Source: Saturnia japonica (lineage: Eukaryota > Arthropoda > Insecta > Lepidoptera > Saturniidae). From it: a DNA stretch of 64,000 nt. Shown here in pieces: positions 10,320-20,704 of this stretch. Positions within the stretch are counted from its first letter, which is position 1. Each line of letters starts with the position of its first letter. The notes below the pieces were generated by a model. The model searched no databases and was not told the origin of the DNA. It saw only the letters and a list, made by a program, of their open reading frames with translations. Where the stretch lies: assembly GCA_033032175.1 (NCBI GenBank), contig CM065331.1, positions 6,572,370-6,636,369 of the forward strand, written 5' to 3'. A program made the position numbers and the translations under genes.

Positions 10320-13300
10320 ATGTCGAAATTTTTAATTATATTAATTGTTTTCGTCGCTGTTTCCGTTACTTGTAGTGCTAAAGGTAATGTTAAATTATTT
10401 TTAAATTATTTCGAATATAAGGTTATAGTCTGATATTTTTCCATTGTCAAATATAACTATAATACCCTAAATACTTGCATGAAAACTAATTATTCGAACA
10501 TCATTATAAAAATCTAAAGTGTATGTTTCCCGCTATAGTTGAATTTCTAATAAAATATATTAAAATAACATGTACAAGGCGCCATCTGTTAACAACCTAT
10601 GGATTTTTTACATGGTACAACGTTACATTATTTCCCTAAAATACTGGTAATTTTACATCTAACACAATTTGTCGGGCTTTTGAGTTGGAATATTTTTTAT
10701 TATGACATTTTGTCATTACCTTTTCATTCTGTACCAACTTATAATGGTCAAGTTTGTCAAACTATCTCGAGTCTTGGACCCACGGTTGACCTTAAATATG
10801 CTGTGCTCGCAGATCTGCTTTCGTGGACTACAGTCTTACTCATTGTTGTTGTGGTAGGCTAGTAGATACCTATCAAGACTTATGGTGGTCGGCTTGCGTC
10901 TCCTAGAACTCTGCGCCCGGGTTCCTCGCACCCCTTGAATCTCCGGGTAAAGAAGGCCCTGCGCAGAGGTCAGCTAGTATAGTTGGATATTTCTGGATCC
11001 AACAGCATGTCCAGCAATGAATTATTGACAGAGAATACACGGCATTTATTGCGTCTGTTGATATTTACAAATCTGTACTCGTATGTCAGATTGTTAGGCA
11101 AAATCATACTCAATCGACGTCGATAAAAGCCGAATGTCTAGAAATCTATATAGCTATCTTTTATTCTAAACTTTTTCGTAATACAAGAACATGTTTTCTC
11201 ATTCCAACTTCAACTCAACTGCCTCATTAACCTAGTGGTTCTGAGCGCGACTGCTGTGCTCGAGGGTCTGGGTTCGATTCCCAGGTTTAGGAAAGTGTTA
11301 TTGGATTTTTTTATGAAGCTTTGTGCCCGATTAATGGCAATAGGCTCGCCGCCTATTGCATGGGACCTAAAAACATACCCGGCGAACTGTGGGTACACCT
11401 CTGCCTAACCCTTCCGGGTTACAGCCGTGATAGTATGTATTTTCTCAAGACTAGGGTAGGGACACGATAATTGTGTCCGATTGGATTGCGGCCATTTGGT
11501 GTAACACATAGTGGTACATTTAAACATGTCGCATTCTGGGATTAGCCCGTGTATATCCAGTAATCAAGAAAGGGTGTTCGTTGAGATACCGCGCTAATGC
11601 ACTCAAGAAGCACTTGCTCTGCTGTCTCCTCTGCAGTCATGCACCCTCTACATAAGAGGGTCGTCTGTAACACCCAGTATTACAGATGCTTATTAAGTGA
11701 ACAGTGACCTGTGACAATAACAATTATTTGTCGTAGCTTGTAACGTTTTCAACCATTCCAACCACCACGAATTAACAGAAAAATAATCTACCCATAACGT
11801 ATTATTTATCATTTACAGTGGTCACACCGCCATGTTTACAACCTATTGACAGTGGACCCTGCCGTTCATTTATACCCAGGTAAATATATCATTTAATATG
11901 TATTCGTAAAAACTTAGTCAATTAGATTTTGTCAAAGATCAGCACAATGTTAATACTAGTAATAGAGATAAATTAGTCGTACTGTGTTTTAGACTAAGTA
12001 GGTCCAATAAAAGTTTTTAGGTAATAGTGTCAGGTTTTATAATAATCCCGACGCATATTACTGATTTACCGGACAACAAGTTCAAGGACCATGTCAAGCA
12101 TGTCTGGAAGTGACGCCCTCTCAGTGCATCCACTAAATTATTATTATTGTACCTGTTATATTAACATTTGTACAGTTGACTAAAAATCGGTTACCGGTTC
12201 TTCTCGATGTCTGGGACGTTTTCCGAACCGGTAGTAGTGTTTTAACGTTCGTAAGTGCCTTCTTAGTGCCTAAACTGAATAATGATTATTTTGATTTTGA
12301 CTTTGAAAAGTAATATTGAATTTATTAAATTTGTGAAAAATCTCTTTAAAGTGAATTTTGTAATCCCATGGAAGAGAATGACAATCAGTAATTTCAAACT
12401 TCAAAATAATGTTACCATATTTATTTTTGTAATTTAGTGCTACCGTATTTTACTTTACAATTGTTTAAATCGTAAGACTATATACTTAATCGAGGGTTTT
12501 GATCTATTAATTGAAACATTTTGTGTTATTCAGCATACCCGATAATTTGCTTTTATCATGACATAATTAAAGAAACTATAAATTGCTTATAAAATACAGA
12601 ACGAAAACCAAAACAAGATCATAGAAAAATAGCCTTGGTTGGCCCACGTGACCAGCAGTTCTGTCTCTCTTATTTAGCCTTCACATTTGGAGGGTTCAAT
12701 GTTCTTTCAGAAAAATTATCAATAGACATTTGGCGGGTTCTATGATAATGCTAGTCAGTAGGGCTATAATACATTTACTTTGTAATAAAATAATACAGGT
12801 TTTAGTACGTAACGTGACGTGAAAACCAACAGTCTGAATTTTTATATCTCTCTATCTGATATGTCATCACCTAAGTATTTTTCATATTAACGATTAGAAA
12901 CGGCCAGTACCAAAATAGTGGCGAATGAGGCGCCACAGACATAATATTTCTATGATTATACGTTTCATCGAATGGGACTCAAACCTCGGACAAACATGAT
13001 GATCTCCAACCGCCTCAAATGGGTCTGCAGGTGTCGGACCTGGGCATGTCCGTCACGGCGTAAATGCAGACTCGAAACGTAGGTGGAACGCTGGTGTTCG
13101 TGCGTCCTCAAAGTTTCGTTAGAAGTTCTGATTTCCTCAGACCACGGTGGGGCCCCCAGATAGAGCCACACTTGCCAGGTTAAGAGGATGCCATGATCAA
13201 GCAGTTCCCGCTGCCCGGTCTATAGGTGCGAGAAGGACACCGTGGGGTTTTAGTCGGTAACAGTCCGACATACCTCTCCCTTGAGCGGCCCTGCTCGGGA

Positions 13301-13857
13301 GGCGTATCCAAAGCAGGATTTCCTCACGTTACAAAAAAGAGGTTTTAGGATAGGTAAAAAAGGATACGTTATTTTCAAAGGCGAAAAAAAGTTCTAACGC
13401 GATCCCGTGTCGCCTCACCTATAACGACGTATGGTTTTAGTAATTAGGAGAGTCGCCAAAAACTTTCACCTGATATTCGAAACAAACCGGAGATGTATTT
13501 CATACTTTGCCGGTTTTTCATTTGGCGTTTTATAAAATGCTAAGGCGATGTATGAAATATGAATAAGTTCATACATTGCCGACATTCTATACATTACATA
13601 AAACGGCTATAACTTATATATTATTAGACTAAAATAAACTGAACTAAAGCAAAATATATTTCCTAACAAACACATACAGTGCCGCTGTATAAATATAGTT
13701 TAAATGGCATGTTATAAATCAAAATTTATCTGTTCACAGTTACGGATATAACTCTGAGACGAAACAGTGCGAATTTTTCACATATGGAGGCTGTAAGGGT
13801 AACTGCAACCGTTTCAAAAGCGAACGTAAATGTAAGAAATCCTGCAATGTCCAATGA
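10320..13857 (+). CDS. Kunitz-type protease inhibitor gene 2 (three exons)
   Basis: Secreted single-domain Kunitz inhibitor, predicted to block trypsin-like serine proteases in the extracellular space. Exons 10320-10383, 11819-11879 and 13740-13857 are joined at GTAATG/TTTACAG and GTAAAT/TTCACAG and give 80 residues. Residues 1-20 are a signal peptide (MSKFLIILIVFVAVSVTCSA). The mature part has the Kunitz framework: CLQPIDSGPC, then 15 residues, Cys, EFFTYGG, Cys, 12 residues, Cys, KKS, Cys. P1 is Arg, which fits trypsin specificity. Unusually, the stretch after the fourth cysteine is KGNCNRF, giving a seventh cysteine where gene 1 has Ser (GNSNRF). Exon lengths and phases match gene 1. The downstream hexamer is the weak AGTAAA (13900). 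The domain resembles lepidopteran haemolymph or silk Kunitz inhibitors; the biological target is unknown. Confidence 0.88.
11218..11440 (+). mobile_element. tRNA-derived SINE S1 in intron 1 of Kunitz gene 2
   Basis: Has RNA polymerase III promoter boxes: A box TAGTGGTTCTGAGC near 11233 and B box GGTTCGATTCC at 11271-11281. The body ('CCGATTAATGGCAATAGGCT', 'CATGGGACCTAAAAACATAC') recurs at 35586 and 58045. Not a functional tRNA because no cloverleaf continues. Confidence 0.75.
11460..11700 (-). pseudogene. Non-LTR ORF2 C-terminal zinc-knuckle relic
   Basis: On the minus strand a short open stretch reads LCRGCMTAEETAEQVLLECI, a CxxC...C pattern like the cysteine-rich end that follows reverse transcriptase/RNase H in R1-type elements. 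Stops occur on both sides. Lies in intron 1 of Kunitz gene 2. No catalytic domain. Confidence 0.4.
12055..12310 (+). repeat. Family H non-LTR 3' end in intron 2 of Kunitz gene 2
   Basis: Begins with the C-terminal coding trace TDLPDNKFKDHVKHV, then the tail 'CACTAAATTATTATTATTGT', 'CGGTTCTTCTCGATGTCTGG', 'GTGCCTTCTTAGTGCC', ending in TTTTGATTTTGA. This orients the family: copies at 760, 2712 and 20150 are reversed, 38440 is forward. Confidence 0.6.
12940..13330. repeat. Retroelement-like GC-richer segment in intron 2 of Kunitz gene 2
   Basis: Richer in GC than its surroundings. 'GGGGTTTTAGTCGGTAACAG' followed by 'TCCGACATACCTCTCCCTTG' (about 13242-13285) resembles a tail common on lepidopteran R1-clade non-LTR elements. 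No second copy in this window, so the class rests on recall. Confidence 0.35.
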
Positions 13858-13959
13858 ATTAAAAGAAATGTTACTTTATTGAGTTTTTTATTCCCGCCGA
13901 GTAAATTAACTTTCGCTAATGTAATATAATGTATTTTACTGCATGTTGCCTCCACTTAG

Positions 13960-14180
13960 GGCGGTTCCATTATGGACGGCACCACCATCGCCAGGGTGAA
14001 CAGTCCGACGACTCAAGCGAAAATGTCTCAAATGTGGCGAAATCAAAAACCTTTCCCGCAGCCCGGTACAATAAGGTATAGTTTTAATTATATTTGAAGT
14101 TTTATTGGGACAGTTAATGTGTTGGATTCATATTGTCATATAATGACAATACCCTACAAACAGTGATAAACCCATCTATG
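13960..14180 (+). other. Short exon-like open stretch followed by a dispersed repeat
   Basis: From 13960 one frame is open to about 14100 (contains MDGTTIARVNSPTTQ and MSQMWRNQKPFPQPGTIR) and a second frame is open until a stop just after the donor-like AAG|GTATAG at about 14074. A plausible acceptor (CCACTTAG) precedes it. From about 14085 the sequence matches 29025-29130 ('GGGACAGTTAATGTGTTGGA'-type). I recognise no protein. It may be a transposon end rather than an exon. Confidence 0.25.
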
Positions 14181-14199
14181 ATTTTCTTTTGGTTTTTTT

Positions 14200-14690
14200 A
14201 TTTTTGGTAAATTAGTAGTACTGTCTCTACTTTTAATATTTTTCCAAAATTTCCCGATACGCATATCACGAACGATACTGACCACGAATATGCCATAAAA
14301 AAAATTTTGTTCGTCTGTCTGTCTGTTTGTATGTCCGGATTTAATTCAAAATGGCTTGACCGATTCTTATGAAATTTTGTAAACGGGATGCTTATATCAT
14401 CGGTCGGTTGATAGGGTATACGAAATTTCAATATTACTTTTATACAATGTAAAAAATATTTAAAAAAAATATTTTTGTTATTTCAATTATATATACAGGA
14501 AGTATAAGTTAACACTTTTGGGAATCGTAAAAAAAAAAATTCAAAACTTTAAAATTTCATTAATTCTTAACCGATTTTGATGAAATTTCATACACGGGAA
14601 GTCTAACTCTTTACATAATTATTGGTCTATAAGAATTGTCAATAATTACTTTTAGAATTAAAAATAACTAATTCAGAAAGTTTAATTTTC
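14200..14690 (+). repeat. Family M tandem-unit repeat array
   Basis: Imperfect units of roughly 110-130 bp, each with an 'ACCGATTTTGATGAAATTTC' core followed by 'ACACGGGAAG' and an AT-rich arm containing 'AGAATTGTCAATAATTACTT'. Preceded by 'GTCTGTCTGTCTGTTTGTAT'. Continues at 15485 after an LTR-like insertion. Same unit at 16780, 37150 and 57560. Confidence 0.6.
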
Positions 14691-14693
14691 ATC

Positions 14694-15367
14694 TGTAGCG
14701 ACATCTACATAGCGACACATAGCGACATCTACCGAGCCGCATAAGACGCATCCTACTATCCTACATCGCGCTATAGAAATTAACTCAATCGTTGAGTATA
14801 TATACAAGAACCCGACTACAACCGTTGGCCCCGTCACGTCCACCCTCTCTAGCGGTAACCCAAGCCTAGGTCCGTTCCTCGGTGTGAAACCCTTGGGTCA
14901 GGCAACCGCCCGCGCGATACAAGTGACACTGTACGTGCATCACTTAGCTACCTACATACAACACTACACACGTATGAACATACACACGTGCACACCACAC
15001 AGGTACATAGGTTCTGTGAGGGACCTTTTTTTTCTTTTTTTACGCTAGTTAGTTAGCGCTAGTTAGTGTAGACATTCCGATTATTGAATACACATACGCA
15101 CGGTTCCTTCCTTCCTCCCAGGAGGAAGGGAACGTGCCTATGTGTATATTTAGGTAGCTCGAATCGTAGGTGTAGGGATTCGAATAGATCGCGACCTGTT
15201 TGCGAACGCGACGACCGCCCGAGCCGAGGTCCGGCCACTTTGGCAACCTCGTGCGAGTCGTCCACAAAACTTTCGCGGCTGAGTGCCCTCTGCGCTCGCC
15301 CCCAAGTCCGGTGAAGCTGTAAAAGCCGCAGCGGCTTTAGGGCCCCTAAGGCTAACAGTGTAGTCAG

Positions 15368-15406
<39 letters not shown>

Positions 15407-15480
15407 CCGTTGGGCAGCTGCCCGCCAGACATAACACCCGTCTGGTCGAAGGATCCTCCCCTTGCAATAGTTCTTCCACA
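14694..15480 (+). mobile_element. LTR-like element copy A, split by a retroposon
   Basis: Begins TGTAGCGACATC and ends TTCTTCCACA (TG...CA), flanked by CATC on both sides (14690-14693 and 15481-15484), so it looks like a solo LTR. It carries a TATA-like GAGTATATATACAAGAACCC and the signature 'CAGCTGCCCGCCAGACATAA'. Copies at 29952 and 62663. It interrupts a family M array. Compared with the others, the part after CAATAG is deleted. Internal retroelement genes absent. Confidence 0.6.
14829..15401 (+). mobile_element. Family K poly(A) retroposon, long form
   Basis: A 573-bp insertion ending in 30 A, flanked by a 12-bp direct repeat TACAACCGTTGG (14817-14828 and 15402-15413). GC-richer than the host DNA. 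The last 75 bp ('AAGTCCGGTGAAGCTGTAAA', 'CCCCTAAGGCTAACAGTGTA') define family K. Open frames seen here cross the A/T tract and share no protein family. Probably a SINE or 5'-truncated LINE end. Confidence 0.65.
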
Positions 15481-15484
15481 CATC

Positions 15485-15665
15485 AATTCTCAACCGATAC
15501 TGATCAGATTTTGTAGACGGGAAACATACATCATACTTTGATTGAGAGGCTATAAGGAATTGTTAATATTGCATTAGAAATTGTACATTAGAATAATAGC
15601 TTTCAACCTATTTTGATGAAAATTGTACACGGGAAATAAATGCCACTCGTTAATTACACGTGCGC
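15485..15665 (+). repeat. Family M array, continuation
   Basis: Resumes 'CAATTCTCAACCGATACTGA' directly after the CATC target duplication of the LTR-like element, then a second unit with 'ATTTTGATGAAAATTGTACA'. Confirms that the LTR landed in this array. 15670-16060 beyond it holds AT-rich DNA with no recognised feature. Confidence 0.6.
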
Positions 15666-16064
15666 ACATATGTTATATACAGTGTTGTTATCTGGTTGTC
15701 TCTATAAGCTTTAGAGCTAAAAATGTTTTGTCCTACATTTGTTGTTCTGAAAACTCCATCTGCCTTTTATTTCTTAGATTTGTGACTTTTTACTTATATA
15801 TCGTCCAGCGAATCGACCAGACAATAAATACTTTAAAAAAAATAAACGATAAATTATGCTGGATGCTAAAAATATTCTGCAGTTATTTACCCTTTTCTGT
15901 GATATTCAGTTGCTTTATTTACTTTAAAAAATATGTCACCTGTCTTGAAGGTGGAAAATACATTTTATATTAAGCGGACAACCTTTGTAGGCTTATGTGT
16001 GAGCTGTCTATAAATCACTTAATAAACCAGCGGCTGCCAAACTCGCTCACGACTCTCTTTAGAT

Positions 16065-16705
16065 TATACTATTTGTGCCCCACGATTTCACCCGTGTTAA
16101 TTTTATCCGATAAACACCACGTCGCGCCGCGCGCCGTCAACGCATATGGGTTACATATAGTACTATAATCATAGACCGGACCCGAGTGTTAAATTATTTT
16201 AATTTAGCATTATCTCCTAAACTATATCTCCAAATAAAATGTAATAAAGAGCAAAGTTTAACTTCATAAAATTGTCTTTATGATGAAGTAACTTTTGTTC
16301 CTAAGGAATAATATGGCATGCTTAAAAATAATGCTCATAAATTCATATTTAATCTTCAAAAAAAAAAAACGTTAAATAACTCATTGTGGCTTATATATAA
16401 GAGATGGGCATATTCCGTCACGGACTTTTTTTTTAGATATACTAGGAACCAAAATTTTTTTAGAGCAATATTTACGTACCATTATCCATTACGCCAGCGC
16501 ACGCGAATAAAGTAGTTTGCGAGAGCTTCCACTTACGACTTAGTTAACAAAAATTAATATTTAAGGCTAGCTGAGAGATATAGCTAAATGTTAGATAGCC
16601 TATAATACCCAACGTGAATATGGATATCATACACAAACAAAAAAAATCGAATCTAACATGTAGTTCCAGATATTAGCGTGTTTAAAGAAAAAAACTTTTC
16701 CGCTT
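16065..16705 (+). repeat. Family G retroelement tail, near full length
   Basis: Starts 'CCCACGATTTCACCCGTGTT', passes 'GATGAAGTAACTTTTGTTCC', 'TTAAAAATAATGCTCATAAA' and ends with 'AAGGCTAGCTGAGAGATATA'. Aligns end to end with 29376-29930. No coding capacity. Confidence 0.65.
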
Positions 16706-16779
16706 AATTATATTATACTGATTTTCGTCTCCTAATTTAATTTTTAGGTACTCATAGTATGAGCGATCCTTATAGCCTT

Positions 16780-17380
16780 TATAGTTGATATTATATTAAT
16801 GATAATTATTGGTTTTAAAGTAATAAAAGTTTTTTTTTAAATGATTTCTCTAAGTATTGCGATGATCTATATAGTCTATCAATTTATGGAATGACGTATG
16901 CTTCCCGTATACAAAATTTCATCAAAATTAGTTGACAGGCCTCGTGGCATAGTGGTAGTAAACGCTACTATTGAGCCGAGAAGTCGCGGGACCGATCCCC
17001 GCCCATGACTGACTTTCTGTGATGAGCATAAATGTCAGTTGTGTGTGTCTGGGTGTTGAATATCTATATATGTATGTATATCAGCGGTTTAGTTACCATA
17101 TTACAAGCTTTGCTTAGTTTGGAATTAAATGGCCGTGTGTGATATTGTGTAAAAAAAACAATAATTATGTTTACTATTTTTTTAACAATTCTTGTAGCCC
17201 ATAAATTAACTTATACTTCCCGTGTACACAATCAGTTATAAATTTATATATATATTTGTAATTATTTTCCATAATATTTCGAAAATCATTATTTAAAATT
17301 CTTATACCCTATCAATTGACCAATGACATAAGGTTCCCGTGTACAAAATTTCATAAGAATCGGACAAGCATTGTAGCATT
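16780..17380 (-). repeat. Family M array, reversed and split by a SINE
   Basis: Units read in reverse: 'GGAATGACGTATGCTTCCCG', 'TACAAAATTTCATCAAAATT', then after the SINE 'ACTTATACTTCCCGTGTACA' and 'CCCGTGTACAAAATTTCATA'. At least three units. Confidence 0.6.
16937..17160 (+). mobile_element. tRNA-derived SINE S2
   Basis: Pol III boxes: GGCATAGTGGTAGTAAACGC (A box) and GGGACCGATCCCC (B box). The body has 'GTGTGTCTGGGTGTTGAATA' and 'CAAGCTTTGCTTAGTTT', and the tail GGCCGTGTGTGATATTG then A8. This body and tail are widespread in Lepidoptera. Sits inside a family M array. Confidence 0.75.
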
Positions 17381-17409
17381 GTCGGCAAACAGAGTAGTCA
17401 GATCGAAAA

Positions 17410-17545
17410 AACAAGAGCCAGGATAGTTCTGTTTTGGACCATCAAGTGAAAATCAGAAGCGATAAAAGAAGAAATCTGCATGAGATATCACAAAGTAGTG
17501 TAAACAAGAGGTATTGTAAGTATGACCACAGTTTAATGAACATCT
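17410..17545 (+). repeat. Family N dispersed repeat
   Basis: 'AGTTCTGTTTTGGACCATCA' and 'TATTGTAAGTATGACCACAG' recur in the same orientation at 32937-33075. Unclassified. Confidence 0.5.
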
Positions 17546-17639
17546 AAATTTAAACAACAAAAAAAAGTTGCAAGTGCAGCTCCGTACATGTGATAGAAGC
17601 AAAATATCTTAAAAATGAAGTTTCAGATAGCATAAATTA

Positions 17640-17800
17640 TGTATTAGATATACAATATACATATAGCTATCTTTCTCCTTGTCTCTACGTTATATCTTCC
17701 CTCTCTCTCATGTAACGAGAGCGACGACTGCGAATGGATTTCGATTTATCGGTGGTCGTCGTTGTGCTGTGCCTACCATCGGGATAGTACCGAGATACTA
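17640..17800 (-). repeat. Family O dispersed repeat
   Basis: 'AGCTATCTTTCTCCTTGTCT' and 'CTCTCATGTAACGAG' are found in reverse complement at 51310-51400. The following 'CTGTGCCTACCATCGGGATA' has a partial match at 34175-34200. Unclassified. Confidence 0.4.
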
Positions 17801-19440
17801 TTGAAATTAAAAAATATTGAAATGCCGTCTAAGAAGTTTCAATAAAAAAAATACATAAAAATACTTTGAGAATCACAGCTAAAAATCTTTCCAGTTATAT
17901 TGAAATTCATTTTGGTCGTGACTGATTCTCAATCCAATGATTTAAACAAGACCGGAGACCATGCGAATGCATAAACCATTAAACCGGGGTCTCAGATACC
18001 ATAAATGGTACAGTTTGAGTCGTAAGTTGCGAGCTTGTGATGTCTTTATATAAATTCGCCGGTTTAAAATATTTCATAATATATATACTGTGAAAAGATT
18101 TTTGAAGGCCAAGCCTCGTGATGCAGTAAAAGCCGTCTGAGGTTTCAGGGCTCTTATGGCTAACAGATTAATCAGTTTGGAAAAAAAAGTTAATAAGTAG
18201 TAGTAACAAGTAATAATGTAAATTATTTTTAGTGATATTTTTTTTTTTGTAAACCATTGGTTATAAAAAAATTATTTTCAATTAGTTTAAATAAAAAAAA
18301 AAAACAAGAAGTAAAGTATGTAAAAATAAATTAACATTTTTATCATGGATGACCAACTTCATCACCAAAGAAATATAACGTCTTACGTGCGTACATAAGT
18401 GCAACATTTATTTTAAAATGATAATAATTTTTCGTCTATTTGTCCTTATAAAGGATCTATAGAGACACCGAATCTTTTATCGTCTTTGTCATTTACTGTT
18501 CCAAGAAAATTACAAAGACCAGCTAGTTTTTAACCTATTTGCTACAGAAAGAGTGCTTTCTAACATGGGGTATAAATGCTGCCATAGCGGGCATAACGAG
18601 ATTTATTTACACACTGCACACATCCAACAACCTAGACATTTTACATAACGTTCCTCCAATCAAGATATTTTTATTCAGTTATAAAAGTAATGTTGATGCA
18701 GTGGTTTACCAATTATTAAAATTTAAGTCGTTTATTTGTTTGTTACCTTTGAATCTGATTTCTCTTCTGTTTCTTATTACTCGTTATATATTATTAATAA
18801 AATAGACACTTTTAATTATATTAGTACCTACTAAGCAATTTTCTATGTATATTTTTCTTTACTTGTTTTAGTGTTTAGTAAATGTTCAAATAAATATGAA
18901 AAAGAACGGCGCATTAGGTAGGTAATCAATTGTAATGTAATGTAAAAAAAATTGATTACTAGCACCATTAAAGCAAGTAGATATATATAATACAACCAAC
19001 ATTATTAGCAAATAATAATTCTTTCATAGTTATTTTTATTACATATTATTTGATAATATGCACTAAAACGATGTCGAAATGATTTCGATTTTCGCTTGGG
19101 TTTCATTTTATTGATTAATAATTTAGGTTAAAATTATACTTGGCATTTAAAAAAAATCTGAATAAGTTATTATCCTAGTTAATTAAATCAGAATTAAAAC
19201 AAATTAATGTAGTGGTTTTTACGGTACCTATTCAAAAAGATTATATATAGCATGAAAGAGTTAAAAATCAGTTGTTAACATTTTTCAAAGCAAATACTTA
19301 TTGCGTTTTCGCAAGCGAACCTGCGGTTAAAAGCTATTATATAGTAAATATCTATACAATTAATAAAATAAAGTATCTGCTTGTAATATCAAAATAACAG
19401 CTTTTTACTAAATGCATATGAAAGTATATTATACTATACC
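17801..19440. other. AT-rich intergenic DNA with a worn family K copy
   Basis: At 18108-18190 a diverged family K end is readable ('CAGTAAAAGCCGTCTGAGG', 'TATGGCTAACAGATTAATCA', then A8). An open frame at 18539-18805 has AT-driven composition and no recognisable domain. No host gene supported. Confidence 0.4.
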
Positions 19441-19444
19441 TATA

Positions 19445-19870
19445 ACAAAGACCCATTTTTCCCTGTCTGTCTCGTCTGTTTGTTCCGGGTAATCTCCAAA
19501 ACGGTTAGACCGATTTTGAAGGGACTTTCACTGGTAGATAACTGATGTAACAAGGAATAACATAGGCTACTTTTATTTTAGAAAAAGAATTAAGATTTCA
19601 CACAAATAAATAAAAACTGGTCATGGTAAATAGCTTACGCTGAGTAAACCATAAGAGATAAAGCAAATTAATTTACAACATAATTGTAGACATTAAAAAT
19701 ACCTACAAAAAGTTAGCAAGAGTACATATCTATCTTGTAAGGAACACCCACAATAAGCATTTTTGTCTTTAAAATAACCGGGAGTGGGGAAGCAATATTC
19801 GCGTGTGTGCCCAATCGATGGCATTCTGTAGTCCACGTGACCGAAACCGCGGGCATAGGTAGTCGTATAA
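19445..19870 (-). repeat. Family F retroelement tail
   Basis: Reversed copy from 'TCTGTTTGTTCCGGGTAATC' and 'GGGACTTTCACTGGTAGATA' through 'GAGTAAACCATAAGAGATAA' to 'ACCGCGGGCATAGGTAGT'. Nearly the full length known in this window. It faces the forward copy at 20275. Confidence 0.7.
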
Positions 19871-20039
19871 TAAATATTTATTTCGCATAAACAGTAGCGA
19901 TCTCGTTTAGCTGGACGTTGTTATGTAAAACGAAAGACATGACTGGAATATGTTATAATAAATACTAGTTAAAATCCGTAAGTTAGCTCTGATTTCTATT
20001 ACTTAAAAGGAAGATTATCTCTCTTATTTCTTTTTTAAT

Positions 20040-20235
20040 TAGGTATTTCTAGGTTTAGTGTTCGGTGTCTTACCTGATGTTAAGTGACGTTTTGGCCCAA
20101 GATGATATAACGCTAATCGTAGTGTAGGAACTAGCTCTCAAGTGTTAAATAAATTAAGGTTACTTATAAATTTAAAAACATTTTCACTGGTTAGGAAAAT
20201 ATCTTAATCATCGACAAAAACCGGCAAGACGTTTT
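20040..20235. repeat. SINE-like fragment plus family H tail (reversed)
   Basis: 'TTACCTGATGTTAAGTGACG' and 'GGAACTAGCTCTCAAGTG' match 58200-58420 (family P). It is followed by 'CACTGGTTAGGAAAATATC', a reversed family H tail. Confidence 0.45.
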
Positions 20236-20274
20236 TTTTTATATATGCAGTATTTATATTGTTTATATTTATTA

Positions 20275-20700
20275 CTATACTACCTTTGCCCGCGGTTTCG
20301 CACACGTGGGTTACAGAATGACATCGATCGGACACACGCGCGAATCTTACTCTCCTGCTTCCGGTTATTTTAAAGACAATAATGCTTATTGTAGGTGTTT
20401 CTTAGAAGATAGACATATGAGAGTATATCTCTCCCTGACTTTTTTGTAGGTCTTTTTAATGTCTACAATTATGTTGTATAATTTGCTTAATCTCTTATGG
20501 TTTACTCAGCGTAAGCCATTTACCATTAACAGTTTTTATTTATTTGTGTGGAATTAAATAAAAACTGTAATATTTGTTCGAAATAAAAGTAGCCTAAGTT
20601 ACTCCTTGTTATATCAGTTATCTACCAGTGAAAGTCCCGTCAAAATCGGTCCAACCGTTTCGGAGATTACCCGGAACAAACAGACAGACAGACGTACAGA
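20275..20700 (+). repeat. Family F retroelement tail
   Basis: Forward copy: 'TTGCCCGCGGTTTCGCACAC', 'TTATGGTTTACTCAGCGTAA', 'CCAGTGAAAGTCCCGTCAAA', 'GTTTCGGAGATTACCCGGAA', then a GACA run. Together with 19445-19870 it forms an inverted pair. Confidence 0.7.
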
Positions 20701-20704
20701 GAAG

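Larger units (their letters stand above)
9130..13930 (+). repeat. Segmental duplicon, copy 2 (Kunitz gene 2)
   Basis: Paralogous to 3180-6140. It is longer because its introns carry a SINE (11218-11440), a family H tail (12055-12310) and other retroelement fragments. Similarity is highest in exons and the promoter and fades in introns, as expected for an old duplication with coding constraint. Confidence 0.75.

Noticed and set aside
10599..10862. 87-codon hydrophobic frame in intron 1 of Kunitz gene 2
   Set aside because: Lies inside an intron, has no counterpart in the paralogue and no recognisable family; hydrophobicity stems from T-rich sequence.
15623..15973. 116-codon open frame on the + strand
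   Set aside because: It begins inside a family M repeat, and its Cys/Phe/Ile/Tyr-rich composition follows the AT-rich sequence; no domain or conserved motif.
16937..17010. tRNA-like sequence with A and B boxes
   Set aside because: Followed by a SINE body and A-rich tail and with no complete cloverleaf, so a tRNA-derived SINE, not a tRNA gene. The same applies to 11230, 35595, 31140 and 43190.
18539..18805. 88-codon + strand frame
   Set aside because: No motif, no promoter, no paralogue; typical random frame in AT-rich DNA.
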